Notes under the pieces: generated by a model
The model's database searches: none
Told to the model about the DNA's origin: nothing
Seen by the model: only the letters and a program-made list of their open reading frames with translations
Source: DAOUCV01 sp034432095
Lineage (GTDB): Bacteria; Chloroflexota; Dehalococcoidia; Dehalococcoidales; UBA2162
DNA: 16,067 nucleotides
Reading direction: 5' to 3'
NCBI GenBank assembly: GCA_034432095.1
Contig: DAOUCV010000006.1
Coordinates: 1-16,067, forward strand
Program-made: the position numbers and the translations under genes
Part shown: positions 7,596 through 14,445 of the stretch, piece after piece
Layout of the letters: each line of letters opens with the position of its first letter
Position numbering within the stretch: the stretch's first letter is position 1

Positions 7596-7613
7596 CACAG
7601 CCTGACCCGACAA
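7585..7613 (-). promoter_or_regulatory. Candidate amidohydrolase promoter, back-to-back with the nadE promoter
   Basis: On the minus strand, TTGTCG (7608-7613), a 17-base spacer and TATACT (7585-7590) give 4/6 and 5/6 matches. Predicted start is near 7578, about 17 bases before ATG 7561. It is weaker than the nadE promoter. Confidence 0.5.
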
Positions 7614-7615
7614 AT

Positions 7616-7620
7616 GGAGG
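7616..7620 (+). promoter_or_regulatory. Ribosome-binding site that fixes the nadE start
   Basis: GGAGG lies 5 bases before ATG 7626. The earlier in-frame ATG at 7614 overlaps this site and has no ribosome-binding site of its own, so 7626 is preferred. Confidence 0.75.
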
Positions 7621-7625
7621 CAGAG

Positions 7626-8354
7626 ATGAACGCTGAGGAACTGGCAGAGAAACTGGTTTTGTGGATAAGGGAAAAGGTATCATCTGGCGGGCGCAGGGGG
7701 GTGGTGTTAGGTATGAGTGGCGGGGTTGATTCGTCAGTGGTGGCGGTGTTGTGTCAGCGGGCTTTTCCGCAGAGCACGCTCGGGGTGCTGATGCCCTGCT
7801 ATAGTAGCCAGGAGGATGAGCAACACGCTCTGGCGGTTGCACGCAAGTTTTCTATCCCAACCAGAACGGTGGTTCTTGATACTGTTTTTGACACTCTGCT
7901 CAAGGTACTGCCGCATGATACCGCTGAGTCCGCGGCAGGTCGGCTGGCTAAGGCTAACCTCAAGGTCAGGCTAAGGATGCTTACCCTTTACCATTTCGCC
8001 AACTGGCTTAACTATATGGTGGTTGGGTCAAGCAACAGGAGCGAGCTTACGGTAGGCTACTTCACCAAATATGGCGATGGTGGGGTAGATATTATGCCCT
8101 TGGGCAATCTGGTTAAAGCGCAGGTGAGAGAGCTAGCCAGCTTTTTGGGCATTCCGCAGGAGATTATAAATAAGCCTCCTTCAGCCGGTCTATGGCCGGG
8201 GCAGACCGATGAGGGCGAACTGGGGTTCAGCTATGACGAACTCGACCGCTACCTGGTTACCGGTGAAGCCTCGGATAAGGTAAGGAAGAAGATTGAGTCT
8301 ATGATGATGGCCAGTGAGCATAAGCGGCGCTTTCCCCCATTCCCTACCTTTTAG
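7626..8354 (+). CDS. nadE: Ammonia-dependent NAD+ synthetase
   Basis: This makes NAD+ from deamido-NAD+ (nicotinate adenine dinucleotide), ATP and ammonia, the last step of NAD synthesis, in the cytoplasm. With the start at 7626 the protein is 242 residues, the size of the stand-alone synthetase domain. There is no N-terminal glutaminase (nitrilase) domain, so it should use free ammonia. Visible motifs are the PP-loop SGGVDSS (31-37), NLKVRLRMLTLY (111-122), GSSNRSELTVGYFTKYGDG (134-152), and the substrate loop PPSAGLWPGQTDEGELG (184-200). It diverges from the amidohydrolase and is followed by pcrA after 84 bases with a separate promoter. No clear terminator was found between nadE and pcrA, so some read-through is possible. 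Confidence 0.95.
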   Translation: MNAEELAEKLVLWIREKVSSGGRRGVVLGMSGGVDSSVVAVLCQRAFPQSTLGVLMPCYSSQEDEQHALAVARKFSIPTRTVVLDTVFDTLLKVLPHDTAESAAGRLAKANLKVRLRMLTLYHFANWLNYMVVGSSNRSELTVGYFTKYGDGGVDIMPLGNLVKAQVRELASFLGIPQEIINKPPSAGLWPGQTDEGELGFSYDELDRYLVTGEASDKVRKKIESMMMASEHKRRFPPFPTF

Positions 8355-8401
8355 GTTTATGCTATTTCTTTTCATCAGTACCCCCTTTTTAAATTCCGGC
8401 T

Positions 8402-8430
8402 TTTAACCGAACAGGTGTCAATGCTATAAT
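8402..8430 (+). promoter_or_regulatory. Extended -10 promoter of pcrA
   Basis: A perfect TATAAT (8425-8430) is preceded by TGC (8422-8424), forming an extended -10. A weak -35 (TTTAAC, 3/6) lies 17 bases upstream. Predicted transcription start is near 8437, only about 2 bases before the pcrA ATG. Confidence 0.7.
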
Positions 8431-8438
8431 GACTATGA

Positions 8439-10619
8439 ATGGACATTCTGGCTGGGCTTAATCAGGCACAAAGAGAGGCAGTAGAGGCGATTAGTGGACC
8501 GGTGCTGATTTTGGCTGGTCCGGGCAGTGGCAAGACCAGGGTCATTACTCATCGTGTTGCCTACCTGATTAGGGTCTGCGGGGTCAGTCCCCGCCGCATT
8601 ATGGCGGTCACCTTCACCAACAAAGCCGCCCGGGAAATGCAGGAAAGGCTTCTCCAGTTAGTCCGCAGTTCAGTGCCGGATTTGACTCTGGGCACCTTTC
8701 ATGCCATCTGTGTCCGCATCCTGAGGCGGCATGGCGAAGCTATTGGAGTTGCCCCCCGGTTTGTCATCTACGATAGGGAGGACCAGCTCCACCTGATAAA
8801 GCGCAGTATTCAGGAAATGAACCTCGACCCCAAACAATATGTTCCTTCAGCTATCATCTCAGCCATCTCCGCCGCCAAGAGCCGTATGCTAACTCCAGAC
8901 GACCATATTCAGCGGGGACGCAGCTATTTTGATGAGGTGGTCGGGCGGGTCTATCAGCATTACCAACAGCTACTGAAGGAAAGTAGCGCTCTGGACTTTG
9001 ATGACGTGCTGATGAAGGCGGTGGAGTTGTTCCGGAAGAGTCCCCAGATTTTATCACACTACCAGTCAAGGTACCTCCACCTCATGGTGGATGAGTTTCA
9101 GGATACTAACCTGGTTCAGTATGAGCTAATCAAGCAACTGGGAGGTGAACACCGCAATATCTGTGTCGTCGGCGACCCTGACCAGTCAATCTACTCGTGG
9201 CGGTTTGCCGACCTGCGCAACATCCTCAACTTTGAGAAAGATTACCCTGAAGCTAAACTGGTGGTGCTGGAAGAGAACTATCGCTCAACCAAGATGATTC
9301 TGGAAGTAGCCTCCAATATCATCTCGGCTAATCAGCAACGCAAACCCAAAAACCTGTGGACGCAGAATAAGACGGGTGAGCCAATCACAATAGTTGAGAC
9401 CTACACCGAGCAGGAAGAAGCCCAGTTTGTGGTCAGTGAGGTGGAACGGCTGGTAAGTCAGGGTGGGTTCAGCCTGGGCGATTGTGCCATAATGTACCGG
9501 ACAAATGCTCAGTCGAGAGCCCTTGAGGAAGCTTTTATCCGTTACGGCACGCCCTATAAGCTGGTCGCCGGTACCCGTTTCTACGAGAGGCGGGAGGTCA
9601 AGGATATTATTGCCTATCTCCGGCTTATTCAGAATCCTCAGGATAGCGTCAGCCTGATGAGGATAATCAATGTCCCTCAGCGTGGTATCGGGCAGCAGAC
9701 CCAGGCTAAGTTGTCTGGCTGGGCGAAGTCGATGGGGATTTCACCATATGAGGCATTACGGCTTGTGGCTAAAGCAGAGACAAAAGATTCCGCATCTCAG
9801 ACGCCCTTCACTCCTCACATTGCCCGAGTACTGACGGTTTTCTCAAACCTGATGGAAGAGTTTGTCGCCCGCAGTCGGGAGTTGACGCTGGTTGATTTGT
9901 TTGACTTGGTCGTGGAACGCTCCGGCTATAAGCAGTACGTATTAAGCGAAGCGGATGGCGAGGAGCGCTGGGAGAATATTCTGGAACTCCGCACCGTAGC
10001 CCAGGATTACGTTGGCTTGAAACCGAGAGAGAGTTTAGCTGCCTTCCTGGAAGGGGTAACGCTGGTGTCTGACGTTGATGGGCTTGATGAAAGTGTCCCG
10101 GGAGTAACCCTGATTACCTTACATCAGGCCAAGGGACTGGAGTTTCCCGTGGTCTTTATTGTGGGTATGGAGGATGGCATCCTGCCCCATTTTAAGTCGT
10201 TTGACGACCCTGAGCAGATGGAGGAGGAGAGACGGCTCTGCTATGTCGGCATCACCCGAGCCAAACAGAAGGTGTATCTGGTTAGAGCGTTTCGTCGCAA
10301 TCTGATGGGGCGAAGCATGGTAAGTCAGCCATCGCGTTTCCTGAGTGATATCCCCCCGCACCTGGTTTCGACCGGCGATTGGCGGGAGGGTGGAGGGGGC
10401 GAAGTAACACCCTCAATATATTCCTGGAATAAACCTCCTGCCCCCACTCCTGCTGTCCTGGAACTGAAGGCTGGCGACCGTGTCCGCCACGCCCAATTTG
10501 GCAGAGGGGTGGTGGTGAACTGTCAATTGGTAAAGGACGATGCTGAAGTGGTGGTCGCCTTCAATGGCGGCGTAAAAAAGCTCCTCCTCAGCTTCGCCAA
10601 TTTAGAAAAAGTGGAGTAA
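8439..10619 (+). CDS. pcrA: UvrD/PcrA-type 3'-5' DNA helicase
   Basis: A superfamily 1A helicase that unwinds DNA with ATP during excision repair, replication restart and removal of bound protein. Length 726 residues is normal for PcrA. Motifs in order: Walker A AGPGSGKT (26-33), TFTNKAAREM (58-67), GTFHAICVRI (85-94), Walker B DEFQD (218-222), GDPDQSIYSWR (245-255), ENYRST (279-284), TLHQAKGLEF (560-569) and YVGITRAKQ (602-610). The C-terminus, after a Pro/Gly-rich linker (about 650-675), holds the Tudor-like module GDRVRHAQFGRGVV (679-692) that in PcrA/UvrD contacts RNA polymerase. The ATG has no ribosome-binding site and lies about 2 bases from the predicted transcript start, so leaderless translation is likely. 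Whether to name it PcrA or UvrD cannot be decided from sequence alone. Confidence 0.96.
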   Translation: MDILAGLNQAQREAVEAISGPVLILAGPGSGKTRVITHRVAYLIRVCGVSPRRIMAVTFTNKAAREMQERLLQLVRSSVPDLTLGTFHAICVRILRRHGEAIGVAPRFVIYDREDQLHLIKRSIQEMNLDPKQYVPSAIISAISAAKSRMLTPDDHIQRGRSYFDEVVGRVYQHYQQLLKESSALDFDDVLMKAVELFRKSPQILSHYQSRYLHLMVDEFQDTNLVQYELIKQLGGEHRNICVVGDPDQSIYSWRFADLRNILNFEKDYPEAKLVVLEENYRSTKMILEVASNIISANQQRKPKNLWTQNKTGEPITIVETYTEQEEAQFVVSEVERLVSQGGFSLGDCAIMYRTNAQSRALEEAFIRYGTPYKLVAGTRFYERREVKDIIAYLRLIQNPQDSVSLMRIINVPQRGIGQQTQAKLSGWAKSMGISPYEALRLVAKAETKDSASQTPFTPHIARVLTVFSNLMEEFVARSRELTLVDLFDLVVERSGYKQYVLSEADGEERWENILELRTVAQDYVGLKPRESLAAFLEGVTLVSDVDGLDESVPGVTLITLHQAKGLEFPVVFIVGMEDGILPHFKSFDDPEQMEEERRLCYVGITRAKQKVYLVRAFRRNLMGRSMVSQPSRFLSDIPPHLVSTGDWREGGGGEVTPSIYSWNKPPAPTPAVLELKAGDRVRHAQFGRGVVVNCQLVKDDAEVVVAFNGGVKKLLLSFANLEKVE

Positions 10620-10632
10620 AGTGATAGGGCGT

Positions 10633-10672
10633 AAAGAGGGGGCTTCGCCCCTCTTTCCTGCTAATTTTCTTC
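10633..10672 (+). terminator. Terminator hairpin after pcrA
   Basis: AAAGAGGGG (10633-10641) pairs with CCCCTCTTT (10648-10656) around a 6-base loop containing CTTCG. A modest T-rich tail (AATTTTCTTCT, 10662-10672) follows. It lies 14 bases after the pcrA stop and separates pcrA from mutL. The tail is not a clean T-run, so it may be a moderate terminator. Confidence 0.65.
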
Positions 10673-10716
10673 TCCCCTTCTAAGAGAGGGTGAAAAGCAA
10701 TTAAAAAAAGAGACCC

Positions 10717-10745
10717 TTGACTTCTTACACGGAAGCGTGTATTGT
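10717..10745 (+). promoter_or_regulatory. mutL promoter
   Basis: TTGACT (10717-10722, 5/6), a 17-base spacer and TATTGT (10740-10745, 4/6). Predicted start is near 10752, about 3 bases before the mutL ATG. An inverted repeat with 6-base arms, TACACG-GAAG-CGTGTA (10726-10741), fills the spacer and touches the -10, so it could be an operator. Confidence 0.6.
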
Positions 10746-10754
10746 TAGGTTAAC

Positions 10755-12473
10755 ATGCCGATTAGAGTTTTAGACCCCCAGGTAGTCGCACGGATTGCCG
10801 CTGGGGAGGTGGTGGAGAGACCGGCTTCGGTGGTGAAGGAGTTGGTGGAGAACTCGCTGGATGCCGGCGCCAGCCAGGTCTCGGTGGAGACGAGGGGTGG
10901 CGGGGTGAGCCTGATTCGGGTGAGCGATAATGGGACGGGGATCCCAGCAGCAGAATTAGAGCTTGCCTTTCAGCGGCACGCCACCAGCAAGATAAGCAGC
11001 CTTGATGACCTGGCGTCCATTTCCAGCCTCGGCTTTCGTGGCGAGGCTTTACCCAGCATCGCCGCCGTGGCTCAGGTAGTCATTGTTACCTGCGCCGCTG
11101 GTGAGACCGTAGGGAACTATCTCAGTCTGAAGGAGAGTATTGCGGTTAATCGGGGAAGCCATGCTCGCTCTCAGGGGACAACAGTTACGGTGCGAGACCT
11201 GTTCCGTAATGTCCCCGCCCGACTAAAATTTCTCAAGTCACCGGCAACAGAGAATAGCCACATCGCCAATATCGTCAGCCAGTATGCCCTTGCTTTCCCT
11301 GAGGTCAAGTTTACCCTTTCCGTCGATGGACATACGCTCCTGCGGACTCCGGGTAGCGGTCGGCTCATCGACAGCGTCCTGGAAGTCTATGGTGTGGAGA
11401 TAGCCCGGGATATGCTGGAGTTGGACAGTGAAGAAGGAGGGTGGCAAGGCGACTCAACATTTTCATCTCTGAAGGTGACAGGGATGGTCGGTTCACCAGC
11501 CCTCAGCCGTTCTAATCGAAATTACCTCAGCTTCTTTGTCAACCGGCGCTGGATAAGCAGTCGGTTGCTATCCTGGGCAGTAGAGGAGGCATACCACGGG
11601 CTGCTGATGCAGGGGAAACATCCGGTGGCGATTATCAATATCTCACTGCCCGCTGAAGAGGTGGATGTTAATATACACCCTGCTAAGTCCGAAATAAAAT
11701 TCCGCAATGAACGTCTGGTATTCAGCGCGGTTCAGAGAGCGGTACGACGAGCCCTGATAGAGCTGGCGCCGGTACCCAGGATTGAAGAAGTGGCTACCGC
11801 CTATAGAGAGCCGGCAGTGTCAGCTCAGCCATTATGGTCTGCCCCTCCCACCGCTCACCCTCCTGCCAGCCCTCCGCCAATAGCTCAGCCGACCCCTACC
11901 CTTTCGCTTCCGGCTCTGCGGCTACTAGGTCAGCTTTCCAGTACCTATATCGTTGCTGAAGGTCCCGAGGGTCTATACCTTATCGACCAGCATGCGGCTC
12001 ATGAGCGCATCATCTTTGAGAAGATTCATGAGCAGAGTTCGCAGCGAGAGGTGGAAGTTCAGGGGCTACTCGAGCCGGCGACCCTTGAAGTCACTCCCCG
12101 TCAGGACGAAGTCCTCAAGGCGCATTATAAGGACCTGGCTGAGTTCGGTTTCTCCATCGAGCCCTTTGGCGACAGGACATACTTGGTGAGAGCGATACCG
12201 GTCTTGCTTCACCGAAAAGACTGGGCAGGAGCCTTAAGGGAACTGCTGGACTCCTTCTCGGCTGAGGAAAAGGGCGACTGGCGGGAAAGGTTAGCCATCT
12301 CCATTGCCTGCCACGGTGCCGTGCGAGCGGGAAAAGTGCTGACCGATGACGAGATGCGCGAGCTTTTACGGCAACTGGAACAGACCGCCACTCCCAATAC
12401 TTGCCCTCACGGCAGACCAACCATGATTCGCCTCAGCTCAGGACAGCTGGAAAAAGAGTTCCACCGGAGCTGA
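10755..12473 (+). CDS. mutL: DNA mismatch repair protein MutL, endonuclease type
   Basis: MutL couples mismatch recognition by MutS to strand removal. At 572 residues it has the usual two-part layout. The N-terminal GHKL ATPase has ELVENSLDAGA (29-39), SDNGTGIP (57-64), RHATSKI (74-80) and GFRGEAL (93-99), followed by a transducer domain to about 340. A short Pro/Ala-rich linker (about 350-385) leads to the C-terminal dimerisation/nuclease domain. That domain carries the endonuclease signature DQHAAHERIIFE (411-422), matching DQHA-x2-E-x4-E, plus ACHGAVRAG (518-526) and CPHGRP (550-555), the other metal-site motifs. It is therefore a nicking MutL of the kind used by bacteria lacking MutH. No mutS is in the window. 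The gene has no clear ribosome-binding site and probably a leaderless mRNA. It ends 12 bases from the convergent mobB. Confidence 0.96.
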   Translation: MPIRVLDPQVVARIAAGEVVERPASVVKELVENSLDAGASQVSVETRGGGVSLIRVSDNGTGIPAAELELAFQRHATSKISSLDDLASISSLGFRGEALPSIAAVAQVVIVTCAAGETVGNYLSLKESIAVNRGSHARSQGTTVTVRDLFRNVPARLKFLKSPATENSHIANIVSQYALAFPEVKFTLSVDGHTLLRTPGSGRLIDSVLEVYGVEIARDMLELDSEEGGWQGDSTFSSLKVTGMVGSPALSRSNRNYLSFFVNRRWISSRLLSWAVEEAYHGLLMQGKHPVAIINISLPAEEVDVNIHPAKSEIKFRNERLVFSAVQRAVRRALIELAPVPRIEEVATAYREPAVSAQPLWSAPPTAHPPASPPPIAQPTPTLSLPALRLLGQLSSTYIVAEGPEGLYLIDQHAAHERIIFEKIHEQSSQREVEVQGLLEPATLEVTPRQDEVLKAHYKDLAEFGFSIEPFGDRTYLVRAIPVLLHRKDWAGALRELLDSFSAEEKGDWRERLAISIACHGAVRAGKVLTDDEMRELLRQLEQTATPNTCPHGRPTMIRLSSGQLEKEFHRS

Positions 12474-12485
12474 TTCACCCATAAC

Positions 12486-13127
12486 CTACCTCTTCTTCAG
12501 GAAGAGCTTGAGGCTGTTTATCTTCGCCACTCCCTTGAGGGAGCTTACCATAGCCAGCAGGACATTGGTGACGAACTCTCTGGGGAACGAACTTAGGGGA
12601 ATGGGGGCATCATTGACGTAAAGGGAGAGACGGTCACTCTGAGGTCTGATAAAGCCTTCCTCCAGCAGGTCGGCTAAGCCCTTGACATCCTCCAGAGAGA
12701 ACTGACGGGTCTTGGTCTCCAGGGGCTCATCGGTGACGATGGCCACAAGCTTCTTAATGTCCTTTAGAGGTGGTCCGGCCGCTTTGCGGTGAACCTCAAT
12801 CTTGGGGGCATCCCCCTGCTTGAAGCCCTCGGCGAGGATGATGTCGTAGTCCTCGCCGAGGAGCCGGACTATTTCATCAAGGATTGTTCCCGAGGCAGCA
12901 GGCTTTATCAACAGTATTCCATTTTCGGAGCCGAGCACGGTAGCTTCGCTCCCGGCCTGGAGGTGACGCCAGGTGTCTTTGCCCGGTGTATCGAGAACCG
13001 CCTCTTCGACGGTATGTTTAACGGTAGCCACGCGATAGTTCCTTGATTTAAGCTCCCGAATCAGCTTTTCTATCAGGGTTGTCTTCCCCGACTTCGACTT
13101 ACCAACGATGGAAACGATAGCTGGCAT
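12486..13127 (-). CDS. mobB: Molybdopterin-guanine dinucleotide biosynthesis protein MobB
   Basis: A small P-loop GTP-binding protein that assists MobA in attaching GMP to molybdopterin for molybdoenzymes. Motifs are Walker A GKSKSGKTT (9-17), the DTWRH (51-55) and AGSEA (58-62) region, and AEGFKQ (99-104). At 213 residues it is longer than the roughly 170-residue E. coli type. The extra C-terminal part (about 145-213) begins with a VKGLADLL helix and contains a predicted strand/helix block with PIPLSSFPREF (175-185) and GMV-like LAMVSSLKG (191-199). A similar tail is, from memory, present in some archaeal and Chloroflexota MobB proteins. It lies 21 bases downstream of yggS, with a purine-rich AAGGAG ribosome-binding site, so the two form an operon. 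No molybdoenzyme is in the window. Confidence 0.9.
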   Translation of the reverse strand: MPAIVSIVGKSKSGKTTLIEKLIRELKSRNYRVATVKHTVEEAVLDTPGKDTWRHLQAGSEATVLGSENGILLIKPAASGTILDEIVRLLGEDYDIILAEGFKQGDAPKIEVHRKAAGPPLKDIKKLVAIVTDEPLETKTRQFSLEDVKGLADLLEEGFIRPQSDRLSLYVNDAPIPLSSFPREFVTNVLLAMVSSLKGVAKINSLKLFLKKR

Positions 13128-13148
13128 TTCTCCTTCTCCTTTCCAAAT

Positions 13149-13817
13149 TTATTTGCTTTCTTTCCTCTCCCCGAATAGCCTGGTGCCGAGTCTCACTATA
13201 TTGGCGCCCTCCTCAATGGCAATGCGGTAGGAATTGGTCATCCCCATTGACAGGTACTTCATCTCGACATTAGGCAGGTTGAGCTGTTTGAGCTTTTCAA
13301 ATATTCTTCTCGTTTCGACAAAATAGGGTCTTGAGTCTTCAGGATTACCGAAACGAGGCCCCATCGTCATCAGTCCTGTTACTTTGATGTTTTGATAATT
13401 TGAAATCTCCCTCACTAATTCGATAACACTCTCGGGCAGGACGCCTGTTTTTTGTTCCTCCCGACCGCTGTTTACCTCGATTAGCACCGGCATTATTTTG
13501 CCGATTTCAGCGCACCGTTTATCAATTTCCTTGGCTATTTCCACAGAATCAACGGTCTCTATCATATCAAATAGCCTCACCGCTTTCTTCACCTTATTTT
13601 TCTGGAGATGCCCTATTAAATGCCATTTTACTCTGTTACCTATCACCTCATAGGCTCTTTCGGCTTCCTGAACATAGTTTTCCCCGACGATGTTGACTCC
13701 TGCCTCAACCGCCTCCAGGATTTCTTCCGGTTGCCGGGTCTTGGCGGCGGCTACCAACTGGACTCCCTCCGGCAGTTCGCTCAATATCTGGCTAACATTC
13801 TGTCTAATTTCCATCAC
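13149..13817 (-). CDS. yggS: YggS/PROSC family pyridoxal phosphate homeostasis protein
   Basis: A single-domain PLP-binding TIM-barrel protein that buffers cellular pyridoxal 5'-phosphate. It has no established catalytic reaction. Length 222 residues is typical. K26 in VAAAKTR (22-28) is the expected Schiff-base lysine. Other family marks are GENYVQEA (45-52), WHLIGHLQKNK (65-75), VNSGREEQKTG (115-125), MTMGP (150-154), YLSMGMTNSY (188-197) and VRLGTRLFG (208-216). The reading begins at GTG 13817, with ATG immediately after at 13814. Either may be used, and the ribosome-binding site is weak (GGTGGT). It is the first gene of a two-gene unit with mobB. PLP-dependent TrpB2 lies nearby but on the other strand with its own promoter. 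Confidence 0.94.
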   Translation of the reverse strand: MMEIRQNVSQILSELPEGVQLVAAAKTRQPEEILEAVEAGVNIVGENYVQEAERAYEVIGNRVKWHLIGHLQKNKVKKAVRLFDMIETVDSVEIAKEIDKRCAEIGKIMPVLIEVNSGREEQKTGVLPESVIELVREISNYQNIKVTGLMTMGPRFGNPEDSRPYFVETRRIFEKLKQLNLPNVEMKYLSMGMTNSYRIAIEEGANIVRLGTRLFGERKESK

Positions 13818-13834
13818 CAGACCACCACTAAAAG

Positions 13835-13863
13835 ATTGTAGCAGTAATTCAGGACATTTTCTA
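13835..13863 (-). promoter_or_regulatory. yggS-mobB promoter
   Basis: On the minus strand, TAGAAA (13858-13863, 4/6), a 17-base spacer and TACAAT (13835-13840, 5/6) preceded by TGC form an extended -10. Predicted start is near 13828, leaving about 11-14 bases of leader. Confidence 0.6.
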
Positions 13864-14080
13864 TTGGAGCGTTGGCAAACATTGCGCAGTGCTGCGAGGC
13901 ACGCCGAGCCTGTCCATCGCCGCAGGGCAGCGGGACTTCAGACGGCTCCGCTCCTTGTCCTTATCCCGGTAGACAACCTTAAAACCGACAGTACAGGTAT
14001 AGCTACCACCGTCAGCGAGATAGAGAGCCTTCGGTGACGGCGTCAATCGGGATTTTGAGACGCTTATTCTTAACCCCCTT
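13861..14080 (-). pseudogene. Probable degraded transposase fragment
   Basis: An open minus-strand frame of 92 codons (13861-14139) ends here. Within it, 14022 to about 13879 encodes a pattern resembling the Cys-rich internal region of DDE transposases: LADG, then YTC-x2-G, VVYRDKDKERSRLK and RCP. I know this as an arrangement of the type C-x2-G...Y-x3-DK-x-R-x-RLK-x-RCP. The fragment lacks a plausible start, ribosome-binding site and the catalytic D/D/E segments, and its upstream end runs into the trpB2 promoter. I therefore read it as the relic of an insertion, not a working gene. Terminal inverted repeats were not found. The alternative is that the resemblance is chance in non-coding DNA. 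Confidence 0.4.
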
Positions 14081-14102
14081 GGGCGTGAATCAACCCGGGT
14101 GC

Positions 14103-14131
14103 TTGACAAAAAATAGACAATACAGTAGAAT
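14103..14131 (+). promoter_or_regulatory. Promoter of the T-box/trpB2 unit
   Basis: TTGACA (14103-14108), a 17-base spacer and TAGAAT (14126-14131). The same core hexamers and spacing occur in the SDR-ior operon promoter. Predicted start is near 14138, just before the T-box stem I. Confidence 0.8.
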
Positions 14132-14137
14132 TTGGGC

Positions 14138-14431
14138 AATTAAATAAGGTAAAGGCTGTGAACAAGACTAGTAGCCTTCAAAGCGGGGCGCAGAGAGTCG
14201 GGTGAGGTGTGAGCCGATGCCAGCGCAGAAGGTGAATGGACTTGGGAGCCGCAAACCGAAAGTCCCGATTCTATCAGGACGAGTAGATTCTGTCGCCAGG
14301 GGAGCGTTACTGAACCCCAGGGTATGAAGGTAAATATCCTTTGTACCGTAAAGAGATGGTCAGCCGGTAACTGACCAAGAAGGGTGGCACCGCGGAAGTT
14401 AACCCCCGCCCCTTAATGGGTGGGGGTTTTT
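14138..14431 (+). ncRNA. Tryptophan-specific T-box riboswitch
   Basis: This leader senses uncharged tRNA and turns premature termination into read-through. Stem I spans about 14154-14250, with its base formed by GGCT and AGCC. Its specifier loop is framed by CAAG/CTTG and GCCTT/AAGGT. The 5' side carries the conserved AGTA (14170-14173), and the 3' side reads GAA-TGG-A, placing the codon UGG (Trp) at 14237-14239. The distal GAGAG bulge and GGTGTGA loop are also present. Stem III fits 14321-14347 (GGTA...TACC with AAGG/CCTT). The T-box proper is AGGGTGGCACCGCGG (14381-14395). In UGGNACC the N is C (14388), which fits a G discriminator as in bacterial tRNA-Trp. Both the specifier and the N base agree with the downstream trpB2. 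Confidence 0.95.
14401..14431 (+). terminator. T-box intrinsic terminator
   Basis: AACCCCCGCCC (14401-14411) pairs with GGGTGGGGGTT (14418-14428) over 11 bp with one G-U pair and a 6-base loop, followed by a T-run to 14431. It competes with the antiterminator formed by the T-box bulge just upstream. Confidence 0.93.
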
Positions 14432-14445
14432 AATTAGGAGGCAGT

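Noticed and set aside
7614..7625. Earlier ATG for nadE
   Set aside because: The ATG overlaps the GGAGG that serves ATG 7626 and has no site of its own.
8355..8401. Terminator between nadE and pcrA
   Set aside because: There is a T-rich stretch but no convincing stem before it.
12474..12485. Shared terminator between convergent mutL and mobB
   Set aside because: Only 12 bases separate the genes; the nearby CTCTTC/GAAGAG hairpin lies within mobB and has no T-run.
13861..14139. The 92-codon minus-strand frame as an intact small gene
   Set aside because: Its start lies inside the T-box promoter, there is no ribosome-binding site, and only the internal part looks protein-like; listed as a remnant instead.
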